A DNA stretch of 64,000 bases from JBFHIJ01 sp963678775. GTDB taxonomy: Bacteria > Bacteroidota > Ignavibacteria > Kapaibacteriales > UBA2268. The notes under the pieces were generated by a model that was given only the letters and a program-made list of their open reading frames with translations, did not search any database and was not told the DNA's origin. Both the position numbers and the translations under genes were made by a program. The stretch covers positions 124,001 through 188,000 of the forward strand of contig CAXXGR010000007.1 in NCBI GenBank assembly GCA_963678775.2, written 5' to 3'. Of the stretch, positions 54,501 through 63,591 are shown piece by piece. The stretch's first letter is position 1; every line of letters starts with the position of its first letter.

Positions 54501-57500
54501 GAAAAAATATTTCCAGATCCAATTTTAGGGACACAGAAAATTACGGAAATATATGAGCTTGATAAAACGCTTGTTGAAATGGAACAAAAAGAAGTAACTT
54601 CTCACAAAGATGAGACCCTATTAAGCCACGAAAGTTTTACTTATAATACTGTAAACTTGGATAATGACCGACATATAAAGCAATTGGAAAGCTCTACACG
54701 AATTGATAAAGTTAACGATTTGCAAAAGTACACATGGAGTATGTACGACAATTATAATAATTTACTTTATGAAATTACTAAGGTTGGTGCAGAAGGTGGA
54801 ACCCCTGAAAAAATTGTAGAAAAAGATATTTCGTATGTTTTAGAAAGCGAACATCCTGATAATTTATGGTGTAGGTCACTGCCTGAAATCATTACGACTA
54901 CATCATCCCATTCAGATGATAAAGTTAATCCTGAATTTGAGTCGCAAGTGAAATATTATTACAGTTCAGGCGGTATGATAGATTCAATTGTAAATAATAA
55001 TCAGAATGTTTCGAATAGAGTTACAACAGAGATGACTTATGATAGTTTCGGGAATGTTATCGCTTCAAAGAAAGCTGCATATAATGATGAAGATAGCTAC
55101 GATGTTACTATATCATATCTCTATGATCCTGAAACACATCGATTTATTGAAGAAGAAACAAATGCTCTTAATCAAACGACAGTTAATGAGTATGACCCAC
55201 TCTATGGCTCTTTATTAACTAAAACTGACATTTATGGAAGTTCTATATATAATTCTTATGATGATATGGGTTTTAAATATAGAACAGCAGATGATTTGGG
55301 CAATATAACCCTGAATTCAATTAGTTGGGCGACTCTTGAAGAAAGAAGTTTATCAATTAAAGAAAATGACTTATCAATATATTATATTTCAGAGTCCAAA
55401 TCATATAATGACTATGACTTTGACAAAGTTGCTGGTGAAGTTCAAAACCCACTTACCTCTAAAGTATATTTTACTTCTGATGGATCAGAGGTCAGGATTT
55501 CAACTAAGGCTTATAATAGTGCCAACAAATACAAAACAATCCTTGTTGATAAACTGTATTATGTGAATGGCAAACCAGAAATGGTATCTCATCCTTATTA
55601 CGAAGATGATGTTGAAACTGATGTGCTTTGGAATGTCTATACATATGACCCTTTTACTGAAAAAGTAGAAACTGCCACAACCACAGATTTTGTTAATACT
55701 GCAAATGACATAGTAATAACGACAACGTATGAGCCAAGAAAACAGATTGTGACAGATGCAAGAGATAGAGAAACAACTAGAGAAACTAATGCTTCCGGAG
55801 ATTTAAAGATAAGTATTGATCAGGCAGGAAATGAAGTTGAATATTTTTATCACAATAATCTTAAAGTTGAAAAAATCATAACAGTGGGATTAGAAACTGC
55901 AGGTGCACATGAACTTATAATAGAATATGATGTACTCGGTAGAAAACAAAGCTTAAATGATCCTGATTATGGAGTTAGTACATATACTTACAATGCATTA
56001 GGCGATATTCTTCAAGAGATTAATCCAAACGGAAAAATAATTAACATTTATGACGACTACGGTAGAATTTATAGTGCCGAGTACTATGATGCATCGCCAA
56101 CTTCAAAATTATATCAACGGATAATAACAACATATAATGATGTTGAATTTGATATAGATGATCCAAATACTTATGGCTGGGGAGAAATAAAAAATATTAA
56201 AGAAGATCTCTCAAATCAAGAACTTATATTTAACTACGATTACTTAGGACGAGTAATCTGTCAAACTGAGACTATCGATCTTTTGTCAATTAATAAAAAA
56301 ACAATATATAATAAATTTAGTGGAAGAATTGATTCAATCATCCATCCAAATAACGATACAATTGTATATTTGTATGATGGTAGAAACACTCTTAATGAGA
56401 AGAGGATTATACATGAAGATTTTACTGAAGATTTGCCTTTATGGAAATTAGTAAATATGGATGAAGCAGGAAATATAACAAGATTTGAAAGACAAGGGAA
56501 ATTTGTAGATACTATGTATTTTGACAAATACGGTTATAAAAAATACATCAAATCCGAATTTAATAATCAATCCAATCTTGTTACTTTACAGGAACACAAA
56601 TATAATTATGATATAGTGCGTAACACAATGGATACAAGAGAAGTCGTTGGGAAATATTTTGAAACATTCAACTATGGTGCACCATATTCACAAGATTATA
56701 AGTTAGATAGACTCACCAGTTATTCTTTAGAAGATTATAATGCTGGAAAGACGAACACAATCACAATGGAATATCTTGATGATGGTAGTATTGAAAAAAA
56801 AGATGGAGTAGGTAATTACAGATATAGCGACGATAACATTACTCCAACTCAAAACCAACCTCATGCTATTAAAAGTTTAACCGATAGTGATGAGGAGTTT
56901 TACCATCAAACAACCACTTATACTCCTTTTAACAGTATTTTGACTATTGAAATGTGTAATAAATTCGGTGAGTTCTTATATGGAATTGATGGCCAAAGAA
57001 GGAGATATATTTATTACGAAGATGGAGTTGAAAAATATAGGAAATACTATTTTGACAACTATGAAATAATCAGATATGCTAATAATAGTGAAACAAAGAC
57101 TGTACTCTATGAGTCAGGAAATGTCATTATTAAATCTGATCAAGTTAGTAATTTTTCTAAGTTTGCAATTAATTTAAATCATCAAGGTTCATTGACTCAA
57201 ATAGTTGACGAAAGTGGAACTATTACCCATGAATATGATTACGACCCATGGGGAAGAATACGTAATGTAACTGATGAGTATAAGTTTTATTCAAATTACA
57301 TAGTTCCTGAAGGATTTGAATTGTTTGGAAGAGGCTTTACAGGTCATGAGCATATGTTTGAGTTTGGACTAATAAACATGAATGGTCGTGTTTATGACCC
57401 AGTTTTAGGACAATTCATTCAACCGGACAACTATGTTCAATTCCCTGAGATGGCAGGTTCTTTTAATAGGTATTCATACGCTTTGAATAATCCACTGATG

Positions 57501-58535
57501 TATACTGATCCTAGTGGAGAAAGTTTAATAGGTATTAGTACGTATGCGTTAGCTATGGGCCTTACTTATGCACTGTATGGTATAGGAAGGGAATATTACT
57601 ATTCAGGTGTTGACGCTGGAAATAGAGCATTTCTTTTGTCTGGAACTGGGTATCTTCTTTCATTTGGGGTGAGTGCAATAGCAGGGGAATTTTTTGGTGA
57701 AGGTTTGAGTTCTTTAAGTAAGGGACTTATAATATGTGGCTCTTCTGTTGTTTCTGATGCTATCCAAGCTAAGGTAGCAGGGCAAGCGTATACACTAACT
57801 AGTTTGGGTTTTTCGCTTGGACATGGTTTAATGAATTGGGGAATAGCAGCTTCAGTAGATGCTAAAAATGCTAATCCTCAACAGGAATTGAGGCAAAAAT
57901 TAACTTGCAGATTTTACACACCTATATCCGAAGTAGCTAATCAACTTGCACCTAATGGTGTAGAAATATTATTGAATTATACAGTAAAAAACAATGGAAT
58001 TTATACTGGCTTTGATTTTGTTCAATCTATATTACACTCTTCTGAAAATGTATCTTCAAACATATCAGGAGTCTTAAAGAATGACTATGCAGAAAGTGGC
58101 ACATGGCCATTTTATAATCCAAGTAAAACTTTGTTGGGACATAAGTATGTTCCTATGATAGAACCTAATACATACACTTTTTATGATAAACCTCGTGTTA
58201 ATTCAAAGTATATAAATACGACTATCCCATATAAATTTGAAGCCATCGTTTCATTAGTAGGATTTACAAAAGAAGGTTCTTTAGACATCATAGAATCATG
58301 GACTTGGGGATATGAAATAGTTCCATATTCATTAGTTGAATATTCATTAGGCGATTTTAGCTCAGGTTGGAAATACAAATTATATGATTTAAAACCTTGG
58401 AGCCCTGAAGCGTCTTCATCAACAAAGCTCGCAAATTTCCATTATGGGACAATTAAGGGATATAATGTTCCATTAGGACTACCTTGTTTCAAAAACTATA
58501 TACAACCAAAGAGCAATATATATGAAAACTTCTAG
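51543..58535 (+). CDS. Giant secreted SpvB / FG-GAP / RHS-repeat protein (polymorphic toxin candidate)
   Basis: 2330 residues. A signal peptide ends near 'SLFA'. An SpvB-like N-terminal domain follows (about 35-330, 'GADGSFNYSIPIFTIPG', 'LGLGWNLSG'). FG-GAP/VCBS repeats carry calcium-type loops at about 387, 465, 549, 619, 676, 733 and 863 (for example 'DFDGDGTSD'). Next come a TcdB-middle-like region and many YD/RHS repeats (about 1080-1940), then the RHS core end motif 'GLINMNGRVYDPVLGQFIQPD' (about 1940-1990). The last ~340 residues differ from the repeats: a small-residue-rich helical part, then a domain with no motif I know. Such proteins encapsulate a C-terminal toxin. The next gene overlaps the end by 14 bases. 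Confidence 0.9.
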   Translation: MKIIHSIIWLFILGNVSLFADYPTEEVDYNASIRDVTTDIRTLGNPVGSLEGQNSVGADGSFNYSIPIFTIPGTNGMQPDLKISYNSNQHDGILGLGWNLSGSSSISRIGKDKYHDGEISPVKFNAEDNFVLNGQRMVQVETEEIEFDDRTVNARIFALEKDNTIRIYERFFKYDTEVFEYFEVHTKEGMIIEYGGSLTANAHMYFENTSEEEPIPLTRQYFKSKIIDINGNYIKYNYDNNRNEYWLKSIRYTGNEQVPSIPYAQIRFEYGLRKDPKTSFFNGIEIPSTLLLTDICVEYTKGEDQLARKYHIDYQCKHFSQIKQITEFGKDEEHHYNPTVFKYSDHDKNYIQNQSPEYYVGNDEVPSSMLHTMVPIFNEENVVFYYGDFNNDGVKDRMVVEHDYDIGSSGNDRARWFLQTGYFYDPPSGTRQLKFRHTANVFQFESYDICDLSWFLQRENVIVADLNKDGYDDLIIPYLYSASPALDISGLSFAQRHQSLHIEVRLNDHTNHFSNPIANVNHYHYILKQDRIAPPYRHVRINEVLYPGDYDGDGYLELMLKTSQMDVAGNVLQGGGSGILNYYDLIDENGNFETDDLALDQLWENILIVDDEQFQLIPADFNQNGTTDILVINNDGGKEEQIYELGIDAQGKHKLNQIYNLGTMIPNETKRCFSGDFNADGKIDLLYRNHDDSKWCTRLWTGKEFTDTIHIPHMRGDHYDRCDNVANLYVADFDGDGTSDIWANLLFHYYDVYDAIYGGHNTVEGYQFDSRQQFDLVKNNTSATHYDNHSIKDETEIILFQGCKYNLNSTDNYIVTNRITYEKEIYSEDESIVCPYFILPERLAVDGRDGNSYNAYQASALNNDFNADGNGDLKHYNGNNYYLRLKSNIGKSKLNFVYDGYNNATKIQYDLLSNEFLLYGGSDAAYHTESVETGDFQNLKGGFYLVAALNFYKSDDLDISYQTNQYKYYDGVMHKEGLGFLGFKKIEKIFPDPILGTQKITEIYELDKTLVEMEQKEVTSHKDETLLSHESFTYNTVNLDNDRHIKQLESSTRIDKVNDLQKYTWSMYDNYNNLLYEITKVGAEGGTPEKIVEKDISYVLESEHPDNLWCRSLPEIITTTSSHSDDKVNPEFESQVKYYYSSGGMIDSIVNNNQNVSNRVTTEMTYDSFGNVIASKKAAYNDEDSYDVTISYLYDPETHRFIEEETNALNQTTVNEYDPLYGSLLTKTDIYGSSIYNSYDDMGFKYRTADDLGNITLNSISWATLEERSLSIKENDLSIYYISESKSYNDYDFDKVAGEVQNPLTSKVYFTSDGSEVRISTKAYNSANKYKTILVDKLYYVNGKPEMVSHPYYEDDVETDVLWNVYTYDPFTEKVETATTTDFVNTANDIVITTTYEPRKQIVTDARDRETTRETNASGDLKISIDQAGNEVEYFYHNNLKVEKIITVGLETAGAHELIIEYDVLGRKQSLNDPDYGVSTYTYNALGDILQEINPNGKIINIYDDYGRIYSAEYYDASPTSKLYQRIITTYNDVEFDIDDPNTYGWGEIKNIKEDLSNQELIFNYDYLGRVICQTETIDLLSINKKTIYNKFSGRIDSIIHPNNDTIVYLYDGRNTLNEKRIIHEDFTEDLPLWKLVNMDEAGNITRFERQGKFVDTMYFDKYGYKKYIKSEFNNQSNLVTLQEHKYNYDIVRNTMDTREVVGKYFETFNYGAPYSQDYKLDRLTSYSLEDYNAGKTNTITMEYLDDGSIEKKDGVGNYRYSDDNITPTQNQPHAIKSLTDSDEEFYHQTTTYTPFNSILTIEMCNKFGEFLYGIDGQRRRYIYYEDGVEKYRKYYFDNYEIIRYANNSETKTVLYESGNVIIKSDQVSNFSKFAINLNHQGSLTQIVDESGTITHEYDYDPWGRIRNVTDEYKFYSNYIVPEGFELFGRGFTGHEHMFEFGLINMNGRVYDPVLGQFIQPDNYVQFPEMAGSFNRYSYALNNPLMYTDPSGESLIGISTYALAMGLTYALYGIGREYYYSGVDAGNRAFLLSGTGYLLSFGVSAIAGEFFGEGLSSLSKGLIICGSSVVSDAIQAKVAGQAYTLTSLGFSLGHGLMNWGIAASVDAKNANPQQELRQKLTCRFYTPISEVANQLAPNGVEILLNYTVKNNGIYTGFDFVQSILHSSENVSSNISGVLKNDYAESGTWPFYNPSKTLLGHKYVPMIEPNTYTFYDKPRVNSKYINTTIPYKFEAIVSLVGFTKEGSLDIIESWTWGYEIVPYSLVEYSLGDFSSGWKYKLYDLKPWSPEASSSTKLANFHYGTIKGYNVPLGLPCFKNYIQPKSNIYENF

Positions 58536-59130
58536 ATCCAATATTAGAACGAATTTATGGTTTATATCGATTATACTTTTGATATCGTCATATACTGCTT
58601 TCTGCATGAATATAAATGTAGATAAAATATTTACAAAGACTGTTTCAAAACAAGATTTAATGTTAGAATCTGTTAGCATTGGATTAGAGAATTTGGAATC
58701 TTATAGCAATGGATTTACAGGTAATTATTTATCAATTGACTTAAATACTAAAGAAATGAAAGGCTCTTATATTTGTAGCAATATCTTTTTGAAAGACGGC
58801 TGTTCGTCTAACCATTTATTGCCTGAATTTCCATCTTTCAATTTACATCTTAATGACATATATATTATCAATAGGGACTTGAATATGATTAGTTCAGTAA
58901 TTCTCAAATATACTGACAGATCAAATAACTCCATAATAAGGGGATTTATTATTCCGAGAGGTAAAAATAATAAACATCTTAGTGATTCAGATAGTTTCCA
59001 CATAAGCCTCTCTGAAGAAGATATATTTGAATTATTAAGTGTTTTGGAAGGAAAAATCCAAACAAATACTTATAACAAAATTGCATTATTTTTTACAACG
59101 TTTTTAGAAGAAGCAAAAAAGCTAAGCTAA
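58522..59130 (+). CDS. Small exported protein overlapping the RHS gene; possible immunity partner
   Basis: 202 residues. The ATG at 58522 lies within the last codons of the RHS gene (14-base overlap). An N-terminal membrane or signal segment ('LWFISIILLISSYTAFC') has a Cys at its end, so it may be secreted, anchored or a lipoprotein. The rest is a mix of strands and polar loops, with no known motif. Tight coupling to the variable RHS C-terminus is the usual place for an immunity gene. This role is inference only; a chaperone or an unrelated surface protein is also possible. Confidence 0.6.
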   Translation: MKTSRSNIRTNLWFISIILLISSYTAFCMNINVDKIFTKTVSKQDLMLESVSIGLENLESYSNGFTGNYLSIDLNTKEMKGSYICSNIFLKDGCSSNHLLPEFPSFNLHLNDIYIINRDLNMISSVILKYTDRSNNSIIRGFIIPRGKNNKHLSDSDSFHISLSEEDIFELLSVLEGKIQTNTYNKIALFFTTFLEEAKKLS

Positions 59131-59143
59131 AGGACACAACCAA

Positions 59144-61237
59144 ATGAAAAATAAACACAAAAAAATAGTAATAATGCTGCTTTTAGCAGTTTTACAAACC
59201 ACGAGTTTGTTTGCAGGCAATACAATCACGTTCGGCTACGACGCTGCCGGAAACAGGAATCAGGTAAATTCTCCTATTTCTTGCTTAGAGCTGGACTGCC
59301 CTTGTCCGGATAATACCGACGGGTGGTTAATATTCGAGGCAATTCCTCAAGAACCGCCAAGTACTGATTGTGACATAACTGCTCATCTGAATATTCCTGA
59401 AGAATATTCAGATTGTTACTCCTTCTTTGAGGTTGTAGCTTGGGGATATGAGTCTTTCACAACTCAGAAACAATTGCTGTCATCATTAGATAACAATATG
59501 ATTTCTGATTTGCAGATGTCAATGCCTTCGCCAAGAAAGCAATATGCTCAGGTTTTTCTTTATAGACATATATCCGATCAAAATCCTTGCATTATTGAAT
59601 CGGAAGTTGAATGTATTCCTGACTGCTGTGGCTTAATTCATCTTGATTTTATCAAGCAAGAGCCACAAGGTAGCCAGTGCTGTTGGACTTTCTATGTCAA
59701 CGGCTATGATGAAGACGCTTGTGATACTGATTTTCAATTAAAAATTGAAACTGTGGTAGAAGAAGGTGAAACTCCGCAAGAAATTGTCAATATTCCTGCT
59801 ATCCAAGGCTTCGGTGATTTTTGTATAGAAAACACCGAAACAGAAGTAAGAATGATTATCTTAGATGAAGGCACGGAATGTAGAAACGAGATAGTTAAAC
59901 TTGAATGTGATAAATGCCCTTGCCCTCCTCAGTACGAAATGGATGGATGGTTACATTTAACTATAGATCAAGATGGTAGCCAATGTTCGCCAACACAATG
60001 CGAAGTTTCGGCTGTCTTTGATATTCCGGAATTATATAAAGATTGTTATAATTTCTATGAAATTGAATATGTAATGAGAGATATAGGGGCCTCTCCTTTT
60101 GATTTTGAAGATCCAATGCTTGCTCCTGGTGTAATCCCTGCAGATGGAGTAGTAACGAACTTACCTACTTGCATAGACCCAGGTAAGTCGATTATATTGA
60201 AAGTCAGACTCTACAATGCAGTAGGAGATGCTGATTATTGCGAGTTCGTAGTTATGGAGCAAGCATGCCCATTGTTTGTAGTAGAAGACAGAGAACCATG
60301 TACTCCTGATAACTTTAGCGATGGCTGGGAGAAGTCTATGACTATTCTTGTTAATGTTAATGGATGTTGGTACCAAGTAAGCTTCAAATACAGACTAACA
60401 AGTGATGGACATCAGGATATTCAATTTATCTCGTCACATCCAGCTAATCCTAACTGTACTGCCGAAAAATCAGAAGTGTTTAATGCCGCTTTAGACCCTG
60501 CTATTAAAGCGATACTAAATACAAATTCAGACTATAAACCTCAAAATGGCGGATGTTATGACTCATGGAGAGTTATAGAAGCTACTTGCTGGTCGAAATG
60601 GGAGGCTATCTATTTCTTAGGCGAAACTACTCATAATACAGTTATTGATGTACCTTGCGAATCTGACTGTTGTACTCAACAAATCAGAGTATGCAAATAT
60701 AATGGTGTAATTAGTACTCAAGTAATTGGATATGCCGATAATAATAATACAGACTGTAGTACTGCCTTATTGCCTGATGATGCTAGATTTATTTTGCCTT
60801 ATGACGCTATAATAAATATACTTGAGCCATGTTCTCCAAACGATTGCAATATGTTCCAAGGACATGAATCCAACACAGACAGGCCAACCGGTACTGAAGT
60901 AGATTATGATGCGTTAAAAGATGAAGCAATAAAGGCTGAAGGTGGATATCAGATGAAGGAAATGCTTTCTAATTTTGCTGAACTTCAAATGATATACCAA
61001 ATATATCAGAAACAAAATACTTTGGCAATTAAAATTGCTCAAGCAAAAGAACAGACCGTTGAATTCAAAATTTACAATTCAATTGGTCAAGAATTGAAAT
61101 CAATCTCTCTTAATTTATCGGGTTATAATCAGGAATTTGAAATTGATATTAGTAATCTGATTTCCGGTTCTTATTTCTTTAGTATTATATCCGGTACAAA
61201 CAAGCTGAATTCAGGTAAATTCATTATTGTCAAGTAA
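59144..61237 (+). CDS. Cys-rich T9SS-sorted surface protein with an RHS-like N-terminal remnant
   Basis: 697 residues. A signal peptide ends near 'TTSLFAG' and is followed by 'NTITFGYDAAGNRNQ', a single YD/RHS repeat motif. Three to four Cys-rich blocks follow ('CLELDCPCPDNTDGW', 'CECD'-like, 'CDKCPCPPQYEMDGW', 'CTPDNFSDGW'), each pairing several Cys around a 'DGW' motif; they look like a repeated disulfide-bonded domain. The C-terminus is a T9SS type A domain ('FKIYNSIGQELKSI', 'SGSYFFSIISG'). AAAGGA lies 8 bases before the start. It is 13 bases from the previous gene, so it is likely in one operon with the RHS gene. Confidence 0.82.
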   Translation: MKNKHKKIVIMLLLAVLQTTSLFAGNTITFGYDAAGNRNQVNSPISCLELDCPCPDNTDGWLIFEAIPQEPPSTDCDITAHLNIPEEYSDCYSFFEVVAWGYESFTTQKQLLSSLDNNMISDLQMSMPSPRKQYAQVFLYRHISDQNPCIIESEVECIPDCCGLIHLDFIKQEPQGSQCCWTFYVNGYDEDACDTDFQLKIETVVEEGETPQEIVNIPAIQGFGDFCIENTETEVRMIILDEGTECRNEIVKLECDKCPCPPQYEMDGWLHLTIDQDGSQCSPTQCEVSAVFDIPELYKDCYNFYEIEYVMRDIGASPFDFEDPMLAPGVIPADGVVTNLPTCIDPGKSIILKVRLYNAVGDADYCEFVVMEQACPLFVVEDREPCTPDNFSDGWEKSMTILVNVNGCWYQVSFKYRLTSDGHQDIQFISSHPANPNCTAEKSEVFNAALDPAIKAILNTNSDYKPQNGGCYDSWRVIEATCWSKWEAIYFLGETTHNTVIDVPCESDCCTQQIRVCKYNGVISTQVIGYADNNNTDCSTALLPDDARFILPYDAIINILEPCSPNDCNMFQGHESNTDRPTGTEVDYDALKDEAIKAEGGYQMKEMLSNFAELQMIYQIYQKQNTLAIKIAQAKEQTVEFKIYNSIGQELKSISLNLSGYNQEFEIDISNLISGSYFFSIISGTNKLNSGKFIIVK

Positions 61238-61258
61238 ATATAATTTACTATTTTATTG

Positions 61259-61289
61259 CAGGAGAGTATCTCATAAACTCTCCTGCTTT
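61259..61289 (+). terminator. Rho-independent terminator-like hairpin
   Basis: GCAGGAGAGT/ACTCTCCTGC (10-bp perfect stem, 8-base loop) is followed by TTTG, 21 bases after the stop. It probably ends the RHS operon. Confidence 0.7.
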
Positions 61290-61312
61290 GTTATTACTAT
61301 TAGGAACGTTTT

Positions 61313-62641
61313 ATGAAATATCTCATATACTTATTACTATGTTTTTCATCGTTTTATGTTTGTAATGCTGAAAAACAATGGGTAAAAAAACATTACAACA
61401 ATCAGGATGATATTAAAGCTTTAAAGGTTATTGACTCCACTAAAATTATTGCTATAGTGTTGAACGTTGGATCATCAAAAATATACAAATCTTACGATGC
61501 TGGAAATTCTTGGACTAATACCTATAGCCATTATTACCCGGCACATAATGATTCAGTAGCAATGATTTCAATTGGTTCTTGCATTTTAGATTCATTACAC
61601 TATTATATCTGCATGTTCCCTCAACCGGTATTAGATATTACAACGGATGGAGGTCAAACGTTCTCAAGAGTAGAGTTTGGTACAATTTCTTCGGATAAAA
61701 ATAATAGTTGTTTAGATTTGTCGATGTACAACAGTATGAAGGGTTATTTAATTACTGTTTACAATATTATAGTTACAAATGATGGCTGGAAAACATTTAC
61801 AATTTATGATAAGCCTATTGAATATCGCGCTACAAGCAATCCTTCATTTTTTATTGATTCTACAAAAATTGCTACTATAAGAGTTCGGGGAGGTTCTAAT
61901 CAATTTCTTGAATTTAATTTAGAAACTGGTGAATGGAAAGATTACAATGCTGAATTACAGCCAAAAGAAGGAGAGCTCCCTTTTACGATAGTTGGTGTTG
62001 ATTTTATTACTGATTCTCTAGGATATGCAGCAGGTATGCAACTAGTGAATGATACAACTAAAAATATTCATTATGGATTAATCTGGAAAACAATGGATAG
62101 GGGTAGAACTTGGGAAATTATCTATAGAGAATTAGAGAATCCTAGATTTGGTTTAGCACAAATTCATTTTACTGATAGCTTAAGAGCTATAGCAGGAGGA
62201 AATGGAGCAAAATATATGCTTACAGAAGATGGTGGCAAAACTTGGGAATATGTAATATTTTATGATTATTTATATGCGATGACCCAATATTGTGTTTACT
62301 GTGGAGACTATCCTATTGCTTGGTTTTTTTCAGGCGGTGCTTTTCGCTACGAAGAAGTGACCGGCATAACGGAAGGTATATTTAAAGAAATAAGTATAAA
62401 GCCACTTCAAACCAATAGCGAGTATTATTTAGAAATTGAAGATCCCAAATCGAGAGAGTACGAGATAATATTCTCAGATGCAAACGGGAAACAAATTGCA
62501 ACACCGCAAATAGTAAATACAGCAATATCAAATTCTTCAAACTCAATAGACTTAACTAGATTAAGTTCAGGGACATATTTCTATATGATAACCTGCAATA
62601 ACTCACTAATCTCTACCGGGAAGTTTGTAAATGTGAGGTAA
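61313..62641 (+). CDS. T9SS-sorted BNR/Asp-box beta-propeller protein
   Basis: 442 residues. A signal peptide ends near 'SSFYVCNA'. Several Asp-box/BNR motifs occur at regular distance: 'SYDAGNSWT', 'TTDGGQTFS', 'TNDGWKTFT', 'TMDRGRTWE' and 'TEDGGKTWE', giving a sialidase/sortilin/YCF48-like beta-propeller. The C-terminal ~80 residues form a T9SS sorting domain ('DANGKQIATPQIV', 'LSSGTYFYMITC'). No sialidase catalytic residues are evident, so a binding role is more likely than an enzymatic one. It lies within the island after the RHS operon's terminator. Confidence 0.85.
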   Translation: MKYLIYLLLCFSSFYVCNAEKQWVKKHYNNQDDIKALKVIDSTKIIAIVLNVGSSKIYKSYDAGNSWTNTYSHYYPAHNDSVAMISIGSCILDSLHYYICMFPQPVLDITTDGGQTFSRVEFGTISSDKNNSCLDLSMYNSMKGYLITVYNIIVTNDGWKTFTIYDKPIEYRATSNPSFFIDSTKIATIRVRGGSNQFLEFNLETGEWKDYNAELQPKEGELPFTIVGVDFITDSLGYAAGMQLVNDTTKNIHYGLIWKTMDRGRTWEIIYRELENPRFGLAQIHFTDSLRAIAGGNGAKYMLTEDGGKTWEYVIFYDYLYAMTQYCVYCGDYPIAWFFSGGAFRYEEVTGITEGIFKEISIKPLQTNSEYYLEIEDPKSREYEIIFSDANGKQIATPQIVNTAISNSSNSIDLTRLSSGTYFYMITCNNSLISTGKFVNVR

Positions 62642-62688
62642 TATGATGGTGTTTGATACCTATTGTTAATTTTGCATTTCATTGTAAG

Positions 62689-62732
62689 GATGTGATTCTT
62701 AAATTCACTTTTTGAATCACATCTTTTGTTTT
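62689..62732 (+). terminator. Rho-independent terminator
   Basis: GATGTGATTC/GAATCACATC (10-bp perfect stem) is followed by TTTTGTTTT, 48 bases after the propeller gene. Confidence 0.9.
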
Positions 62733-62746
62733 ATGATAAAACTAGC

Positions 62747-62950
62747 TCACAAAAACCTTACTAAAACTCTCTCTATAGCCTTATCCATGCTTGGATTGAC
62801 ATAAATATCAAAGCTACGTCTATTCCTATGACCGGATATTTTCATTACTTCTTTCGGTAGCATTCCTGCTTTTAATGCAAGAGTAATCATAGTTCGACGG
62901 GCAGTATGGCAAGATACAAGTTTATATGTTGGAATTACAAGTATGCTCAT
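62747..62950 (-). pseudogene. C-terminal fragment of a second tyrosine recombinase
   Basis: 67 codons with the end of a tyrosine recombinase: His-x-x-Arg in 'CHTARRTMITLA', His in 'ISGHRNRRS' and the nucleophile region 'SFDIYVNPSMDK'. The upstream region has stops in frame and no N-terminal domains, so it is a relic. It points away from the tmRNA gene and shows that more than one integrative element has used this site. Confidence 0.8.
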
Positions 62951-63591
62951 ATCAACAAATCCCGAATATAAGACTCTTTACATTAGGGATATAAATTTAC
63001 TTGAGATTTGGGGGAGTAGTTGTTTCTAAGCATATAAGGGTGTAGTTCTGGAGTAGTAGCACAGATTTGAACACTTTAGAACAGATATGATACACGATGC
63101 GAACAATTTTGAACAGTCAGTTTACAGATTTTGACATTATTTTACAGTTTTTGGCAGTCATGAACTGTAAAAAAGTGGAAATTTTTGGAGGGAAAGAACA
63201 AAACTTTCGACACAGCATTCCGGTATCTTATTTTTTCGGATGCTTTTGAAGTAAAAGCAGCATTTCTTTCTACTCATTAGCTAAAATACACTAATGTTAT
63301 TTTGACAGTTTAGACAGACTTTTGCATCATTGCTATCCGTTAAGGACATTGTATATAAATCATTAGATTGGCGTGGGTCAATTTTGCTGACAAAAACAGG
63401 TCAGTTTTTAGAGAGAAAGAACATCTTCAATTTGGTAAGATATTGAAATTTACATACACATAAGTATTTTTAAAGGTATCCGAAAATCAATTTGTAAAGA
63501 GAGCAAAATTGAAAAAGTGTCCGTATTTTGTCCGTAATTTTATTTTCAATTTTATAACTTGTTTATTTTAACGGGCTTAGAGATTTTAAAG
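62951..63591. other. Non-coding right flank of the island
   Basis: About 640 bases without an intact gene between the integrase relic and tmRNA. It contains the right arm repeats (63518-63537) and short A/T-rich repeats of CAG-TTTT type, probably the decayed 5' end of a former element. Confidence 0.5.
63518..63537 (+). repeat. Paired TGTCCGTA(A/T) repeats, right arm
   Basis: TGTCCGTAT (63518-63526) and TGTCCGTAA (63529-63537) have the same 11-bp period and the same orientation as the left pair at 42991-43010. They lie 57 bases from the right att repeat. Best read as the second set of integrase arm-type sites. Confidence 0.65.

Noticed and set aside
42991..63537. TGTCCGTAA repeats as terminal inverted repeats of a transposon
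   Set aside because: The repeats at both ends are in the same orientation and there is no transposase; arm-type integrase sites fit better.
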